Made by a program: the position numbers and the translations under genes. DNA of 64,000 nt from Fluviicola sp. GTDB taxonomy: Bacteria; Bacteroidota; Bacteroidia; Flavobacteriales_D; Crocinitomicaceae. Below the pieces are notes generated by a model, which saw nothing but the letters and a program-made list of their open reading frames with translations, made no database searches and had not been told where the DNA came from. The stretch spans positions 903,315-967,314 of the forward strand of contig NZ_JBCNJT010000001.1 in the NCBI RefSeq assembly GCF_039596395.1. Direction: 5' to 3'. How positions within the stretch are numbered: the stretch's first letter is position 1; the number at the start of each line of letters is the position of its first letter. Below are positions 15,458 to 24,427 of the stretch, piece by piece.

Positions 15458-17680
15458 ATGAAAAAAACTCTCCTCCTTTGCTCCATGCTATGTGGATCCT
15501 TTCTTTCCAATGCGCAAAGTTTCCAGTTGAAGTCGGAAGACTCCAAAGTGATTGAACTGACGCAGCAATTTACAGAAAAACCTTTTGAATTCAAGGAAAT
15601 CAACGGGCAGAACATGATTGATTTCTCCCGATCATTCCTGGTTTTATCCCGGGAAAAAGGTGCTCCGGCCCTTCCTTTATTCCACACAACCGTTCAGCTT
15701 CCTGAAACCGGGAATCCTGAAATCGAACTAACATTTGACGAAGTAACGATTTACGATAACATGTTGGTAGCTCCGTCAAAAGGAGTTCTCAAGCGAAATG
15801 TAGTGCCTTCCTCGGTTGCATATACATTCGGTACGGCTTACAACACCAATGATTTTTATCCGTCTTCCATAGCAACGGTGAAAACTCCGTTTATCTGGAG
15901 ATCCATGCGTGGTGCGGTGATAGAAGTTTCTCCTTATCAATACAACCCGGTAACCAAACAATTGATCGTTTACAAAGGCATTCACATTACTGTAAAAAAG
16001 AATACGGAGATTACCGGAGTGAATGAATTGAACGGTCAAACAGATCCGGTGATGCAGTCGGCTCAGCAGAAATTTGTCTTGAATCCTAAAACGGAGAAAT
16101 ACTCACCGATGGAAGAGAGTGGAAGCATGCTGTTCATTGCTGCTCCGGCTTTAATAGAAGAAATCACGCCGTTGGTGAACTGGAAGAACCAAAAAGGAAT
16201 CCGGTCTGCACTGGTTTCTACCACTACGACAGGAACAAACGATACCGATATTCAGGCATATATCCAAAATTACTACGCGGCACATCCCGATCTGGTTTAT
16301 GTGCTTTTGGTCGGAGATCACGACGATATTCCTGCACATACTTATGGCATGTCGGGCGGTGAGAATTTGTATTCGGATTCTTATTACGGCCAATTATCCG
16401 GCGGAGATTATTACCCCGAATTGTTTGTGGGCCGTTTTTCCGGTTCGGAAGCAAATATTACAACGATGGTTGACCGCACCCTGGAGTACGAAAAGAACCC
16501 GATGGCAGGCGACTGGATGGAAAAAGCGATTGGTTTGGGATCGAATGAAGGCGACGGAATCGGTGACGACGACGAACCGGATTGGCAGCATCTGAGAAAT
16601 ATCCGTACTGTTTTAATGGATTACGGATACTCAGAAGTTTCTGAATTTTATGATGGTTCTCACGGTGGTTCGGATGCTGCCGGAAGCCCGAATTCAGGAA
16701 TTATTCTTCCTGCAGTAAACAATGGAGTAGGTCTGTTTAATTACACCGGTCATGGCGACGTGAATTTATGTGTAACCGGGAATTTCCAAAGCACACATGT
16801 AAACCAGGCGACAAACAATGGAAAATATCCGTTTGTAATCTCTGTTGCCTGTAATAACGGGACTTTCACTTCCGGAACTTGTATTTCTGAGGCATGGACA
16901 AGAGCTACTAAAAACGGAACACCATCCGGTGCAATCGGTGCGGCAGGTTCCTCGATTTTGATGGCCTGGGCCGAACCGATGCAAACGCAGGACGAAATGG
17001 CGGCAATTATCGGAGAAACATATCCAGCGAATCACAAAACAACATTGGGTGGCTTGTTCTACAATTCACAGATGTCAATGCTGGAAGAATATCCTTCCGG
17101 AAGCGGTGTGGAAGTGATGCAAACCTGGGTACTGTTCGGAGACCCTTCGGCGCAGTTCAGAAATAAGCAAACCTTGCCGATTACGGTGACACATACCGGA
17201 AATGTTCCCGTGGGTACAACTTCCATTACTGCAACATGCGATGTGGAAGGAGCTTTGGTTGCTGTTTCTCAAAACAATGTGCTTTTGGGTTCTGCAATTG
17301 CTTCAGGCGGGCAAGCGGTAATTACTTTTCCGGCCTTAACGACGGATGATTACCTGGTGGTTACGGCAACGAAGCAGAATTATGCAACTTATCAGCATGC
17401 TGTACAGGTAGCGAACGGTCCTTTGGGATTGAATGAGCTGCAAATGGAATTGTCGGTATACCCGAATCCGGCAAATGATGAATTGCACTTACTTGTTTCA
17501 AACGGTGCAGCGGAATCCTTCCGTATCATTAGCCTGGATGGAAAAGAAGTATTAACGAAACAGTTTTCTAACGGAAACCAGGAGACAATCAATACAGCTT
17601 CATTGAGAGCCGGATCCTATATTGTGGAGATTCTTTCCGCGGGACAAAGCGTGCGAAAGAACATCCAGATTTTACACTAA
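15458..17680 (+). CDS. Gingipain-like C25 cysteine protease with T9SS tail
   Basis: The 740-residue protein has a signal peptide (LLCSMLCGSFLSNAQS), a pro-region of about 200 residues (including QLPETGNPEIELTFDEVTIYD, typical of the C25 propeptide), and a C25 caspase-fold catalytic domain (about 225-560). It shows DLVYVLLVGDHDDIPAH, the catalytic His432 in NYTGHGDVNL and the catalytic Cys465 in ISVACNNGTF. An Ig-like domain (about 570-650) follows, then a T9SS type A tail (VYPNPANDELHLLVS). Family members are secreted or surface proteases with Arg- or Lys-type specificity; this one cannot be assigned. It stands alone, with a terminator at 17754. Confidence 0.92.
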   Translation: MKKTLLLCSMLCGSFLSNAQSFQLKSEDSKVIELTQQFTEKPFEFKEINGQNMIDFSRSFLVLSREKGAPALPLFHTTVQLPETGNPEIELTFDEVTIYDNMLVAPSKGVLKRNVVPSSVAYTFGTAYNTNDFYPSSIATVKTPFIWRSMRGAVIEVSPYQYNPVTKQLIVYKGIHITVKKNTEITGVNELNGQTDPVMQSAQQKFVLNPKTEKYSPMEESGSMLFIAAPALIEEITPLVNWKNQKGIRSALVSTTTTGTNDTDIQAYIQNYYAAHPDLVYVLLVGDHDDIPAHTYGMSGGENLYSDSYYGQLSGGDYYPELFVGRFSGSEANITTMVDRTLEYEKNPMAGDWMEKAIGLGSNEGDGIGDDDEPDWQHLRNIRTVLMDYGYSEVSEFYDGSHGGSDAAGSPNSGIILPAVNNGVGLFNYTGHGDVNLCVTGNFQSTHVNQATNNGKYPFVISVACNNGTFTSGTCISEAWTRATKNGTPSGAIGAAGSSILMAWAEPMQTQDEMAAIIGETYPANHKTTLGGLFYNSQMSMLEEYPSGSGVEVMQTWVLFGDPSAQFRNKQTLPITVTHTGNVPVGTTSITATCDVEGALVAVSQNNVLLGSAIASGGQAVITFPALTTDDYLVVTATKQNYATYQHAVQVANGPLGLNELQMELSVYPNPANDELHLLVSNGAAESFRIISLDGKEVLTKQFSNGNQETINTASLRAGSYIVEILSAGQSVRKNIQILH

Positions 17681-17753
17681 GCATCGGTTCGTAATTTAGC
17701 AAACCGGCAAATGAGCAAATTTGTAAACTTACGAAGAGACAGTTAAACGATAG

Positions 17754-17788
17754 AAAGACCTTTCGGATATCCGGGAGGTCTTTTTTTC
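17754..17788 (+). terminator. Rho-independent terminator after the C25 protease gene
   Basis: AAAGACCT and AGGTCTTT pair around a self-complementary CGGATATCCG loop region and are followed by seven Ts. The stem end is only 17 bases upstream of the next start codon. Confidence 0.85.
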
Positions 17789-17804
17789 TGCTTACTTTTG
17801 ACCC

Positions 17805-19034
17805 ATGAAAGAATTGGATGTTTTAGTAATCGGTGCCGGAGCGGCAGGTTGTTTTTCGGCAATCAAGGCTTCGGAAAACCATAAACATGCAAAAATTGCC
17901 ATTCTGGAAAGAAGCTCCAAACCTTTGGCTAAGGTCAAAATATCGGGAGGCGGAAGGTGCAATGTTACCAATGTCATTTCCGAACCGGAAGCATTATCCA
18001 AACATTACCCGAGAGGAGAACGCTTCCTGAAAAAAGCATTCTACCAGTTTTCAAGTTCAGATATGAAAAACTGGCTGGAAAACAGGAACGTTCCGTTGAA
18101 GCTTTATCCAGACGGATGTTACTTTCCGCTGAGCAATGATTCACAAACGATCATCGACTGTTTCCTGGGCGAATTAAAGAAGAACGGAGTTCAATTATTG
18201 TTGAATCAGCGGGTCGAATCCATTAAAAAGCTCGATTCCGGCTTATTTGAAGTTCAAACTCCTGAAGAACTGTTTCGTTCCAAAGCAGTCATTGTAACAA
18301 CCGGCGGACAGCCAAAGCTATCCGGGTTTGAATTATTGAAAGCCTTTGATCTGAAGATCGTTTCACCGGTTCCTTCGCTTTTTACTTTCAACATGCCAAA
18401 CGAACCCATTAAGGAACTGATGGGAATTGTCCAGGAAAATGCCGTAGTGAAGATTATCGGGGAGAAATGGACTTCAAACGGACCGTTATTGATCACACAT
18501 TGGGGAATGAGCGGCCCGGCGGTATTGAAATCATCGGCATTCGGCGCAAGGATCCTTGAAACAAAGGGATACAAATCCCAAATTGCAGTTAACTGGACAG
18601 GAGAGGAGAACCAGGAATCGGTGCGCGAAGTGATCCGGGAATTTGTAAAATCCAATAAATTAGTTGTAAATACGCCACTTTATTCCCTGAAATCGAGATT
18701 ATGGACGTACCTTGTAGAGAAAGCAGGGATTCCAAATCAGTTCAAATGTTCGGAATTGACATCCAAACACCAGAATAAATTGGTGGAAGTCCTGGTAAAT
18801 GACTTGTATTCCATGGAAGGAAAAACAACCTTTAAGGAAGAATTCGTAACAGCGGGCGGAGTAGATCTGAATGAGATCAACGTACAAACGATGGAAGCGA
18901 AGAAAGTTCCCGGGCTCTTTTTTGCCGGTGAAACTTTGGATATCGACGGAGTAACCGGCGGATTCAATTTTCAGGCTGCATGGACTACCGCTGCTATTGC
19001 CGGAAAAAACGTATTAAAAACCATTCAGGAATGA
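17805..19034 (+). CDS. HI0933/YhiN-family FAD-dependent oxidoreductase
   Basis: At 409 residues it matches the HI0933-like flavoprotein family. The N-terminal dinucleotide motif is VIGAGAAGCFSAIKASE (residues 7-23), followed by the family signature KVKISGGGRCNVTN, then VIVTTGGQPKLSG. The C-terminal FAD-contact region is FFAGETLDIDGVTGGFNFQAAWTTAAIAG. The physiological substrate is not known; some relatives act on tRNA or RNA-linked chemistry, but I would not transfer that. The stop overlaps the start of the downstream lipoprotein gene by ATGA, suggesting translational coupling. Confidence 0.9.
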   Translation: MKELDVLVIGAGAAGCFSAIKASENHKHAKIAILERSSKPLAKVKISGGGRCNVTNVISEPEALSKHYPRGERFLKKAFYQFSSSDMKNWLENRNVPLKLYPDGCYFPLSNDSQTIIDCFLGELKKNGVQLLLNQRVESIKKLDSGLFEVQTPEELFRSKAVIVTTGGQPKLSGFELLKAFDLKIVSPVPSLFTFNMPNEPIKELMGIVQENAVVKIIGEKWTSNGPLLITHWGMSGPAVLKSSAFGARILETKGYKSQIAVNWTGEENQESVREVIREFVKSNKLVVNTPLYSLKSRLWTYLVEKAGIPNQFKCSELTSKHQNKLVEVLVNDLYSMEGKTTFKEEFVTAGGVDLNEINVQTMEAKKVPGLFFAGETLDIDGVTGGFNFQAAWTTAAIAGKNVLKTIQE

Positions 19035-19384
19035 TTCGAATAGCCCTTTTAACCTTGGTTCTTGGATTGGTGGCTTCGTGCCATCCTCCAAAAGATGTGT
19101 CTGTTGCTCAACCGCAGCCGGAAACAAAAACCGGTAATCCTCAACCGGTTGTAACGGACAATGGAATCTATTTTCTGGGAGAAGTACAGATACTCGATTG
19201 CGGAGTTGTTATTCAGGTTTTCTCCGGTGAAACACAGCATAAGTATTCTCCCTTGAACTTAGATCCTAAATTTCATGTCGATAAATTGCGCCTGAAACTG
19301 AAGTTTGTAGAATTGGACGAACAAGCAACGATTTGTTCCGAGTTCCGGGCAATCGATATCAAAGAAGCTTTTGCCGTTCGCTGA
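19031..19384 (+). CDS. Small lipoprotein of unknown function
   Basis: I chose the ATG at 19031 because it gives a classical lipoprotein signal (IRIALLTLVLGLVASC, Cys17) and an ATGA overlap with the flavoprotein gene. A longer frame from 18980 would put an unlikely basic stretch first. The mature protein of about 100 residues has a Pro-rich linker (PPKDVSVAQPQPETKTGNPQP) and then a small beta-rich domain. It is not a family I recognise. It should be anchored in a membrane facing the periplasm or surface. The gene ends exactly where the convergent M42 peptidase gene ends. Confidence 0.7.
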   Translation: MIRIALLTLVLGLVASCHPPKDVSVAQPQPETKTGNPQPVVTDNGIYFLGEVQILDCGVVIQVFSGETQHKYSPLNLDPKFHVDKLRLKLKFVELDEQATICSEFRAIDIKEAFAVR

Positions 19385-20323
19385 TTACAATTGGTCCATC
19401 AAAACACGGTATAATTCGATCATCGATTCGATATCCTTCTTGTAAACCTTTTCATTCGGAGTATGCACATTGTCTTCCGCTGCCCCGATAAAGCACCAGT
19501 CGATAGGAAGGTCTGATTTCTGTAATACAGAACCGTCGCTTCCTCCGGCAGATTCTACTTCCAATTGATGTTTGATCCCGGATTCTCTGGCAATATTCAG
19601 AATCTTGTTCAGGTATTTTCTTCTGGGGATCATGCTGTCGCGCATGGAAATTGCCACTCCGCCTTTGTGAACAACTCCGTGAGTAACCCACGTAATGTCG
19701 CAGATTAAAGCTTGCAGCACATCATAAGTGTTCATCAGGTATTTGGCACAAGCTCCGACGGAATTTCCTCCGTGCTCCTCATAAGTTGAAAATACGATTG
19801 CTCCGTTTTCCATCGTTTCAGCCAGTTGCAGCGCTACATAAACCCCTAAACGGTTGTCGAGGTAGGGAGACTGAACGTATTCCTTTGTTTCTTTGAAATT
19901 GGGTTTGAATGAAAGCAATGTACCGCGATCAACAGTACGGTCGCACGATAACTGAAGGCGCTGTTGATTGTATTCATTCTCAAAGATCATCAGTTCGCCT
20001 TCCACAATTCCCTGTGAATCATTTCCGACCAATTGTGTTCCGTCGATATTTTTCGGTCCTCCTACACGGATCAATTCATTCTCATAACCAACGGAATAGC
20101 CGATTGTGTCCATATGCGCATAAACAGCCGTTCGTGGATTTCCGAAAACCAGGATCATGGCGTCCTGGAAACCTGCTCCATCAATAATGTGCGGCTTCGA
20201 TTTCCATGTTCCCTGGTTTCTGAGTACATAGTCTTTGATAAATGACTTGATACGTGATTCATCGCTTGCAAGTCCCTGCACGCTGATAAGATCCTGGAGT
20301 AATTGACTATTGGATAATTCCAT
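19385..20323 (-). CDS. M42-family metallo-aminopeptidase
   Basis: At 312 residues it is slightly shorter than typical M42 (glutamyl aminopeptidase/PepA-like) enzymes of about 340. It carries the expected metal ligands and catalytic residues in order: VYAHMDTIG (His, then the supporting Asp), YLDNRLG (bridging Asp), FSTYEEHGG (catalytic Glu, then the metal Glu), LICDITW and, near the C-terminus, AAEDNVHTPNE (His). The enzyme should remove N-terminal residues from peptides in the cytoplasm as a di-metal enzyme and large oligomer. Its start overlaps the end of the upstream YigZ gene by 17 bases, so the two form an operon. Confidence 0.85.
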   Translation of the reverse strand: MELSNSQLLQDLISVQGLASDESRIKSFIKDYVLRNQGTWKSKPHIIDGAGFQDAMILVFGNPRTAVYAHMDTIGYSVGYENELIRVGGPKNIDGTQLVGNDSQGIVEGELMIFENEYNQQRLQLSCDRTVDRGTLLSFKPNFKETKEYVQSPYLDNRLGVYVALQLAETMENGAIVFSTYEEHGGNSVGACAKYLMNTYDVLQALICDITWVTHGVVHKGGVAISMRDSMIPRRKYLNKILNIARESGIKHQLEVESAGGSDGSVLQKSDLPIDWCFIGAAEDNVHTPNEKVYKKDIESMIELYRVLMDQL

Positions 20324-20939
20324 GGTTTTCTATTCTGATATGTTTTTCTTCCGGAAGCAACAAATTTAATGCTGCAAACTGATCCAGAAGCCCCGATTCC
20401 GAAACCGGTAATTGAATACTTAGTTGACAAGATAACTGAAAATCCTGGTTAATGATTTTCGCAGGACTATTTTTTAATAATGCCATGACCTGTGGCATTT
20501 CATTGTAATCGTAGAATAGTGTGACACGAATTTCGTCTTCCTGTTCGATAATCCGAGCACTTTCCAAAGCTTCTTTGGAGGCTGTGCGATAAGCATTGAT
20601 CAAACCGCCGACGCCCAGGTTGACTCCACCGTAATAACGTACCACTGCAATAAGGATGTTTGTAAGATCGAATGATTGGATCTGTCCCAGGATCGGAGCT
20701 CCTGCTGAATTGGAAGGTTCACCGTCGTCACTGGCCCGGTATTTTTTCTTATCACTTCCCAAACGGAATGCAGAACAAACATGCACAGCCTGGTAGTGCT
20801 CCTTCCGAAGGCGTTGGATATGTTCTTTGATCTCTTCTTCGGTTTTGCACGGAATGGCAAATGCAAGGAATTTAGATCCCTTCTCTTTGTAGAATCCTTC
20901 GCTTGGTGCTGTAATTGTTTTGAATTTGCTTTCGGGCAT
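20307..20939 (-). CDS. YigZ/IMPACT-family protein
   Basis: This 210-residue protein has the UPF0029 N-terminal domain with KGSKFLAFAIPCKTEEEI, HYQAVHVCSAFRLG, RASDDGEPSNSAGAPILGQIQ (the family signature) and VVRYYGGVNLGVGGLINAYR, followed by the small ferredoxin-like C-terminal domain. Eukaryotic IMPACT proteins act on the GCN2 pathway; the bacterial role is unsettled, with links to translation. It overlaps the M42 peptidase gene by 17 bases, which ties both to protein or peptide turnover. A TATCTTTG promoter box lies 8-15 bases before its ATG. Confidence 0.9.
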   Translation of the reverse strand: MPESKFKTITAPSEGFYKEKGSKFLAFAIPCKTEEEIKEHIQRLRKEHYQAVHVCSAFRLGSDKKKYRASDDGEPSNSAGAPILGQIQSFDLTNILIAVVRYYGGVNLGVGGLINAYRTASKEALESARIIEQEDEIRVTLFYDYNEMPQVMALLKNSPAKIINQDFQLSCQLSIQLPVSESGLLDQFAALNLLLPEEKHIRIENHGIIQ

Positions 20940-20946
20940 AGGGTTA

Positions 20947-20954
20947 CAAAGATA
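20947..20954 (-). promoter_or_regulatory. -7 promoter box for the YigZ-M42 operon
   Basis: The minus strand reads TATCTTTG, an exact TAnnTTTG match, seven bases before the start codon. Confidence 0.5.
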
Positions 20955-21122
20955 GGAAGAATGAGATTTTAGAGATTAATTAAAGGGAATACCAAATTTC
21001 TTGCTTAAACAGTTTTTATTTAAATACTGATAATCAGGTGTTTAAATAAATATCTGTTCATATCTTTGCGAAGAAGCGAATTCCCGAATTTGCGACTTCT
21101 CAAAGAATTGTTTCATAAAACA

Positions 21123-21150
21123 AAATGGCCTCCGTTTCGGGAAGCCATTT
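21123..21150 (-). terminator. Rho-independent terminator after dnaA
   Basis: On the minus strand AAATGGCTTCC and GGAGGCCATTT pair (one wobble) around CGAAAC and are followed by TGTTTTAT. It begins five bases after the dnaA stop. Confidence 0.85.
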
Positions 21151-21154
21151 ACTA

Positions 21155-22585
21155 TTATTGAATTGTCAATTTCTTTTCCAAATCTTCCAGGTAAACCCGG
21201 AATTGTTTGTCTGTTTCCGAAAGGTTAATAACCGTTCTGCAAGCGTGCAATACAGTTGCGTGGTCTTTTCCTCCACAATGCGCTCCGATGCTGGCCAACG
21301 ATGATTTCGTCATTTTCTTGGAGAAATACATGGAAATCTGACGAGCCTGAACAACTTCACGCTTACGTGTTTTCGATTTCAGCATTTCGATCGGTAAATC
21401 GAAGTAATCACAAACTACTTTCTGGATGTAATCGATAGAAACTTCGCGAGCGGTGTTTTTCACGAACTTGTCGATCATTTGTTTCGCCAGGTCCAGCGTA
21501 ATTGCTTTCTTGTTCAACGAAGCCTGTGCAAGCAGGGAAGTCATCGCACCTTCCATTTCACGGATGTTTGTGTTGATACTGTAAGCAAGGTATTCAACAA
21601 CTTCACGTGGAAGTTCGATACCGCTGCCATACATTTTCTTCTCCATGATTGCAATACGTGTCTCCAGGTCCGGAGTAGAAAGGTCTGCAGATAATCCCCA
21701 TTTGAAACGGGACAGCAAACGCTGCTCCATTCCCTGCATTTCAACCGGCGGTTTATCCGAAGTCAAAATGATCTGTTTTCCATTTTGGTGCAAATGGTTG
21801 AAGATATGGAAGAAAACGTCCTGTGTCTTTTCTTTTCCGGAGAAGAATTGCACATCATCGATGATCAATACGTCGATCATTTGATAGAAGTGAATGAAAT
21901 CATTCGTTGTCTGATTGCGGACAGCATCAATGAACTGGTGCGCAAATTTCTCAGAGCTTACATAAAGCACCGTTTTATTCGGAAATTGGTTCTTAACACC
22001 GATACCGATAGAATGAGCCAAATGCGTTTTACCCAAACCGACACCTCCGTAAATTAACAAAGGATTAAAAGCAGTTCCTCCGGGTTTGTTTGCAACAGCA
22101 TATCCTGCTGAGCGAGCCAAACGGTTGCAGTCGCCTTCCACGAAATTCTCGAAGGAATAGGCAGGGTTCAGGTTCGAATCCACATTTACCTTCTTCAATC
22201 CCGGGATAATGAACGGGTTTTTAATCGGGTTGTCGCTGATGTTCAAAGGCATGTTTACAGGCGCATTCTTCACCGCTTTCTTGTTCGAAGCCGGAAGTTT
22301 AACCGTGTAAGGATTGGAATTGCTGGCAGAATTTTCCATCACAATACTGTATTCCAAATGACCTTCCTGGCCTAGCTCTTTTTTGATTACTTTTTTCAAT
22401 AAAGTAATGTAATGCTCTTCCAACCATTCATAAAAGAAGTGAGATGGAACTTGTATTGTCAGAATGTTGTTTTCAAGCTTTACGGGAACAATCGGCTCAA
22501 ACCAGGTTTTGTAGGCTTGAATCGGTAAATTATCCTTGATAACTTTCAGACAGGAATTCCAAATAGCGTCATGGTTGGCACTCAT
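21155..22585 (-). CDS. dnaA: Chromosomal replication initiator DnaA
   Basis: At 476 residues it has the four-domain DnaA layout. The N-terminal interaction domain contains AYKTWFEPIVPV. A variable linker covers about residues 85-145. The AAA+ domain has Walker A GGVGLGKTHLAHSIG (about 180-190) and Walker B VLIIDDVQFFSGKEKTQ. The helix-turn-helix domain IV ends with the DnaA-box signature GGKDHATVLHACRTV. It opens the origin and recruits the helicase. Unlike in many bacteria, dnaN and recF do not follow: the upstream neighbour is the divergent thioesterase gene and the downstream ones are yigZ and the peptidase. A likely -7 box lies about 300 bases upstream, so the mRNA leader is long. Confidence 0.98.
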   Translation of the reverse strand: MSANHDAIWNSCLKVIKDNLPIQAYKTWFEPIVPVKLENNILTIQVPSHFFYEWLEEHYITLLKKVIKKELGQEGHLEYSIVMENSASNSNPYTVKLPASNKKAVKNAPVNMPLNISDNPIKNPFIIPGLKKVNVDSNLNPAYSFENFVEGDCNRLARSAGYAVANKPGGTAFNPLLIYGGVGLGKTHLAHSIGIGVKNQFPNKTVLYVSSEKFAHQFIDAVRNQTTNDFIHFYQMIDVLIIDDVQFFSGKEKTQDVFFHIFNHLHQNGKQIILTSDKPPVEMQGMEQRLLSRFKWGLSADLSTPDLETRIAIMEKKMYGSGIELPREVVEYLAYSINTNIREMEGAMTSLLAQASLNKKAITLDLAKQMIDKFVKNTAREVSIDYIQKVVCDYFDLPIEMLKSKTRKREVVQARQISMYFSKKMTKSSLASIGAHCGGKDHATVLHACRTVINLSETDKQFRVYLEDLEKKLTIQ

Positions 22586-23017
22586 TTAGCAGGGTATTTA
22601 AAAGTTTATAATAATTTGTTAATAAAAAAATAATCGGCGTAATAGATTCATAGCTCAAGCGTTAAGCCTCTGAATTTTTTAGTGAGCAAATATTCTCATA
22701 AAAAAGTGAAAAAAAAAGTTGTTTAGGGGTTGATTATTTGAAAAGTTTTGCTTTGTGTTGAAGTAATCCTTTAACATCTTCTTTTAATTATCTTAAAACT
22801 TACTGATTGTTCGATGAATAAGTAAATTTTATAGTTTAATGTTAAAAAATCCTGTTTAAATGAAAATAAAATCGCCTCTCTCAAAGGTACGAAATTAGAT
22901 TCCAATAACAGTGAATTAATACTGTTGAAATATACTTTTTAACACCTTGGGATTCTAACTCAAAATCTGAAAAATAGTTACGACATTTAACGGCATTTAT
23001 TTAGAATTTACAATTTC
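22586..23017. other. AT-rich gap between dnaA and the thioesterase gene; no clear origin
   Basis: These 432 bases separate two divergent genes and are strongly AT-rich, with runs such as AAAAAAAAAGTTG. I looked for the DnaA box TTATCCACA and close variants on both strands and found none; TGTTAATAA at about 22614 differs at two positions. A TACCTTTG box on the minus strand (22889-22882) is the best dnaA promoter candidate. I cannot support an oriC call here. Confidence 0.5.
22882..22889 (-). promoter_or_regulatory. Candidate -7 promoter box for dnaA
   Basis: The minus strand reads TACCTTTG, matching TAnnTTTG; a TTG lies 14 bases upstream, which is closer than the usual spacing. If it is used, the dnaA leader is about 290 bases long. 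Confidence 0.4.
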
Positions 23018-23434
23018 ATGAAAACTTCATTTGAATTCCCGACGAAAGTGCGTGTGAGATATGGTGAAACGGATCAGATGGGCTATTGCTATTACGGAAA
23101 TTACGCAGCATATTTTGAAGTTGGAAGGGTGGAGGCAATGCGTTCCCTGGGAATGAGCTACCGGGAATTGGAAGAAAGCGGCGTGATGTTGCCTGTGAGT
23201 CATTTCGAAGTGGATTACTTCAAGCCGGCTTTATACGACGATGAACTGACGATTGTTACTGCAATAACCGAACTGAAAGGTCCGCGCTTATTTTTTGAAT
23301 ACACGCTTTATAATGAAAAGCAGGAATGCCTGAGTAAGGCAAAAACAACCCTGGTCTTTGTTTCGAAAGAGAATATGAGGCCGATACAGCCGCCGCGCGC
23401 TTTTGTTGAACTAATGGAAAAACACCATGCTTGA
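23018..23434 (+). CDS. Acyl-CoA thioesterase, YbgC/4HBT hot-dog fold
   Basis: This 138-residue protein has the 4-hydroxybenzoyl-CoA thioesterase signature RVRYGETDQMGYCYYGNYAAYFEVGRVEAMRSLG (residues 11-45, with the catalytic Asp in ETDQMG), followed by SHFEVDYFKPALYDDELTI and a final beta strand KTTLVFVSKE. It should hydrolyse acyl-CoA thioesters in the cytoplasm; the chain-length preference is unknown. The next gene (arginase fold) begins eight bases before its stop, so the pair is translationally coupled, although no metabolic link is obvious. Confidence 0.9.
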   Translation: MKTSFEFPTKVRVRYGETDQMGYCYYGNYAAYFEVGRVEAMRSLGMSYRELEESGVMLPVSHFEVDYFKPALYDDELTIVTAITELKGPRLFFEYTLYNEKQECLSKAKTTLVFVSKENMRPIQPPRAFVELMEKHHA

Positions 23435-24410
23435 GTCGACTTATTTTAAGCTGAAGTTTCCGGCAGAAGCGGATTTGAAAAACTGGCTGACGGAACGGGA
23501 CGGAGAAATCCGTATCGGGCAAAATGTACTTTTCAGAGGAGATTCGGAGAATTGGAAGGAGAAAAAATTCCATATTCTCGGGATCAGGGAAGATGTCGGA
23601 CCGAGATTAAATGCCGGCAGAGGAGGATCGCATGCGGCGTTTGATGCTTTCATTCCCCGCTTTTTGGGAGTACAGTCGAACCAGTTCCTGAATGGGAATT
23701 CGATTTGTGTGCATGGAGTGATTGATTTGAAAGAACCGATTGATGCCATTGCCAGTATGCACATAGATGATCTGGATTACCTGGTTTCTGGTTGGGTAAA
23801 AGAGGTAGTCGATTGCGGAGGTATTCCGGTGGTGATCGGTGGCGGACACAACAATGCGTATCCGATTATTAAAGGGGTTTCGGAATCGCTCGGCCTGGCA
23901 ATATCGGTGGTGAACCTGGATCCGCATGCAGACACACGTGCTATGGAAGGAAGGCATTCCGGAAATCCGTTCTCCTACGCGTATGAATATGGTTTCCTCG
24001 GGCATTATTCGGTGCTTGGACTGCATGAATCTTACAATAACCAGTTTATCCTGAATAGTTTGCAGGACATGAAGGCGTTTTTTACGTTTTACGAGTCGTG
24101 GCTGGAAAAACCGTTCAAATTCCAGGCGGATATCGATAAAGTGTATGATTCGCATTATCAAACGGTGATGGGAGTGGAACTGGATATGGATTCGATTGCA
24201 TACATGCCGTCCAGCGCGTTTACTCCTTCGGGAATTTCGGTGGACCAGGCGCGGATTTATGTTCGCAAGATGGCTTCGCTGGAAAAAGTCTGCTACCTGC
24301 ATTTGCCGGAAGCGGCCCCTAAAAGCGAGACGGATGAGATCATAGCCGGGAAAGCCTTAACGTACCTGGTGACAGATTTTGTGAAAGAGTATCAAAAATA
24401 CCATCATTAA
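23427..24410 (+). CDS. Arginase/formimidoylglutamase-family enzyme
   Basis: This 327-residue protein has the ureohydrolase fold with its manganese ligands in order: VIGGGHNNAYP (His), NLDPHADTR (Asp, His, Asp) and GVELDMDSIAYMPSSAF (two Asp). In Bacteroidota the family is usually annotated as formimidoylglutamase, which splits N-formimidoyl-glutamate in histidine breakdown. The EGRHSGNPFSYA segment, with Arg after the metal loop, fits that branch, but agmatinase or arginase activity cannot be ruled out. It overlaps the thioesterase gene by eight bases. No hut genes are nearby. Confidence 0.75.
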   Translation: MLESTYFKLKFPAEADLKNWLTERDGEIRIGQNVLFRGDSENWKEKKFHILGIREDVGPRLNAGRGGSHAAFDAFIPRFLGVQSNQFLNGNSICVHGVIDLKEPIDAIASMHIDDLDYLVSGWVKEVVDCGGIPVVIGGGHNNAYPIIKGVSESLGLAISVVNLDPHADTRAMEGRHSGNPFSYAYEYGFLGHYSVLGLHESYNNQFILNSLQDMKAFFTFYESWLEKPFKFQADIDKVYDSHYQTVMGVELDMDSIAYMPSSAFTPSGISVDQARIYVRKMASLEKVCYLHLPEAAPKSETDEIIAGKALTYLVTDFVKEYQKYHH

Positions 24411-24427
24411 TTCGTAATATTGGGTTT

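Noticed and set aside
15458-17680. Virulence-type gingipain
   Set aside because: It has the C25 catalytic residues and T9SS tail, but there is nothing to suggest gingipain specificity or adhesin domains; it is kept only as a C25-family protease.
18980-19030. An earlier start for the small lipoprotein
   Set aside because: It would bury the lipobox signal behind a basic stretch within the flavoprotein coding region; the ATG at 19031 gives a standard lipoprotein and ATGA coupling.
22171-22181. GGTTCGAATCC, which looks like a tRNA T-loop
   Set aside because: It lies inside the dnaA coding sequence and no acceptor or anticodon stem can be built around it.
22586-23017. Replication origin beside dnaA
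   Set aside because: It is AT-rich but no DnaA box or clear repeat cluster was found by eye, so proximity alone is not enough.
23607-24302. A 231-codon open frame on the minus strand
   Set aside because: It is antisense to the arginase-family gene, and the composition (many Arg, His and Ile) is typical of shadow frames.
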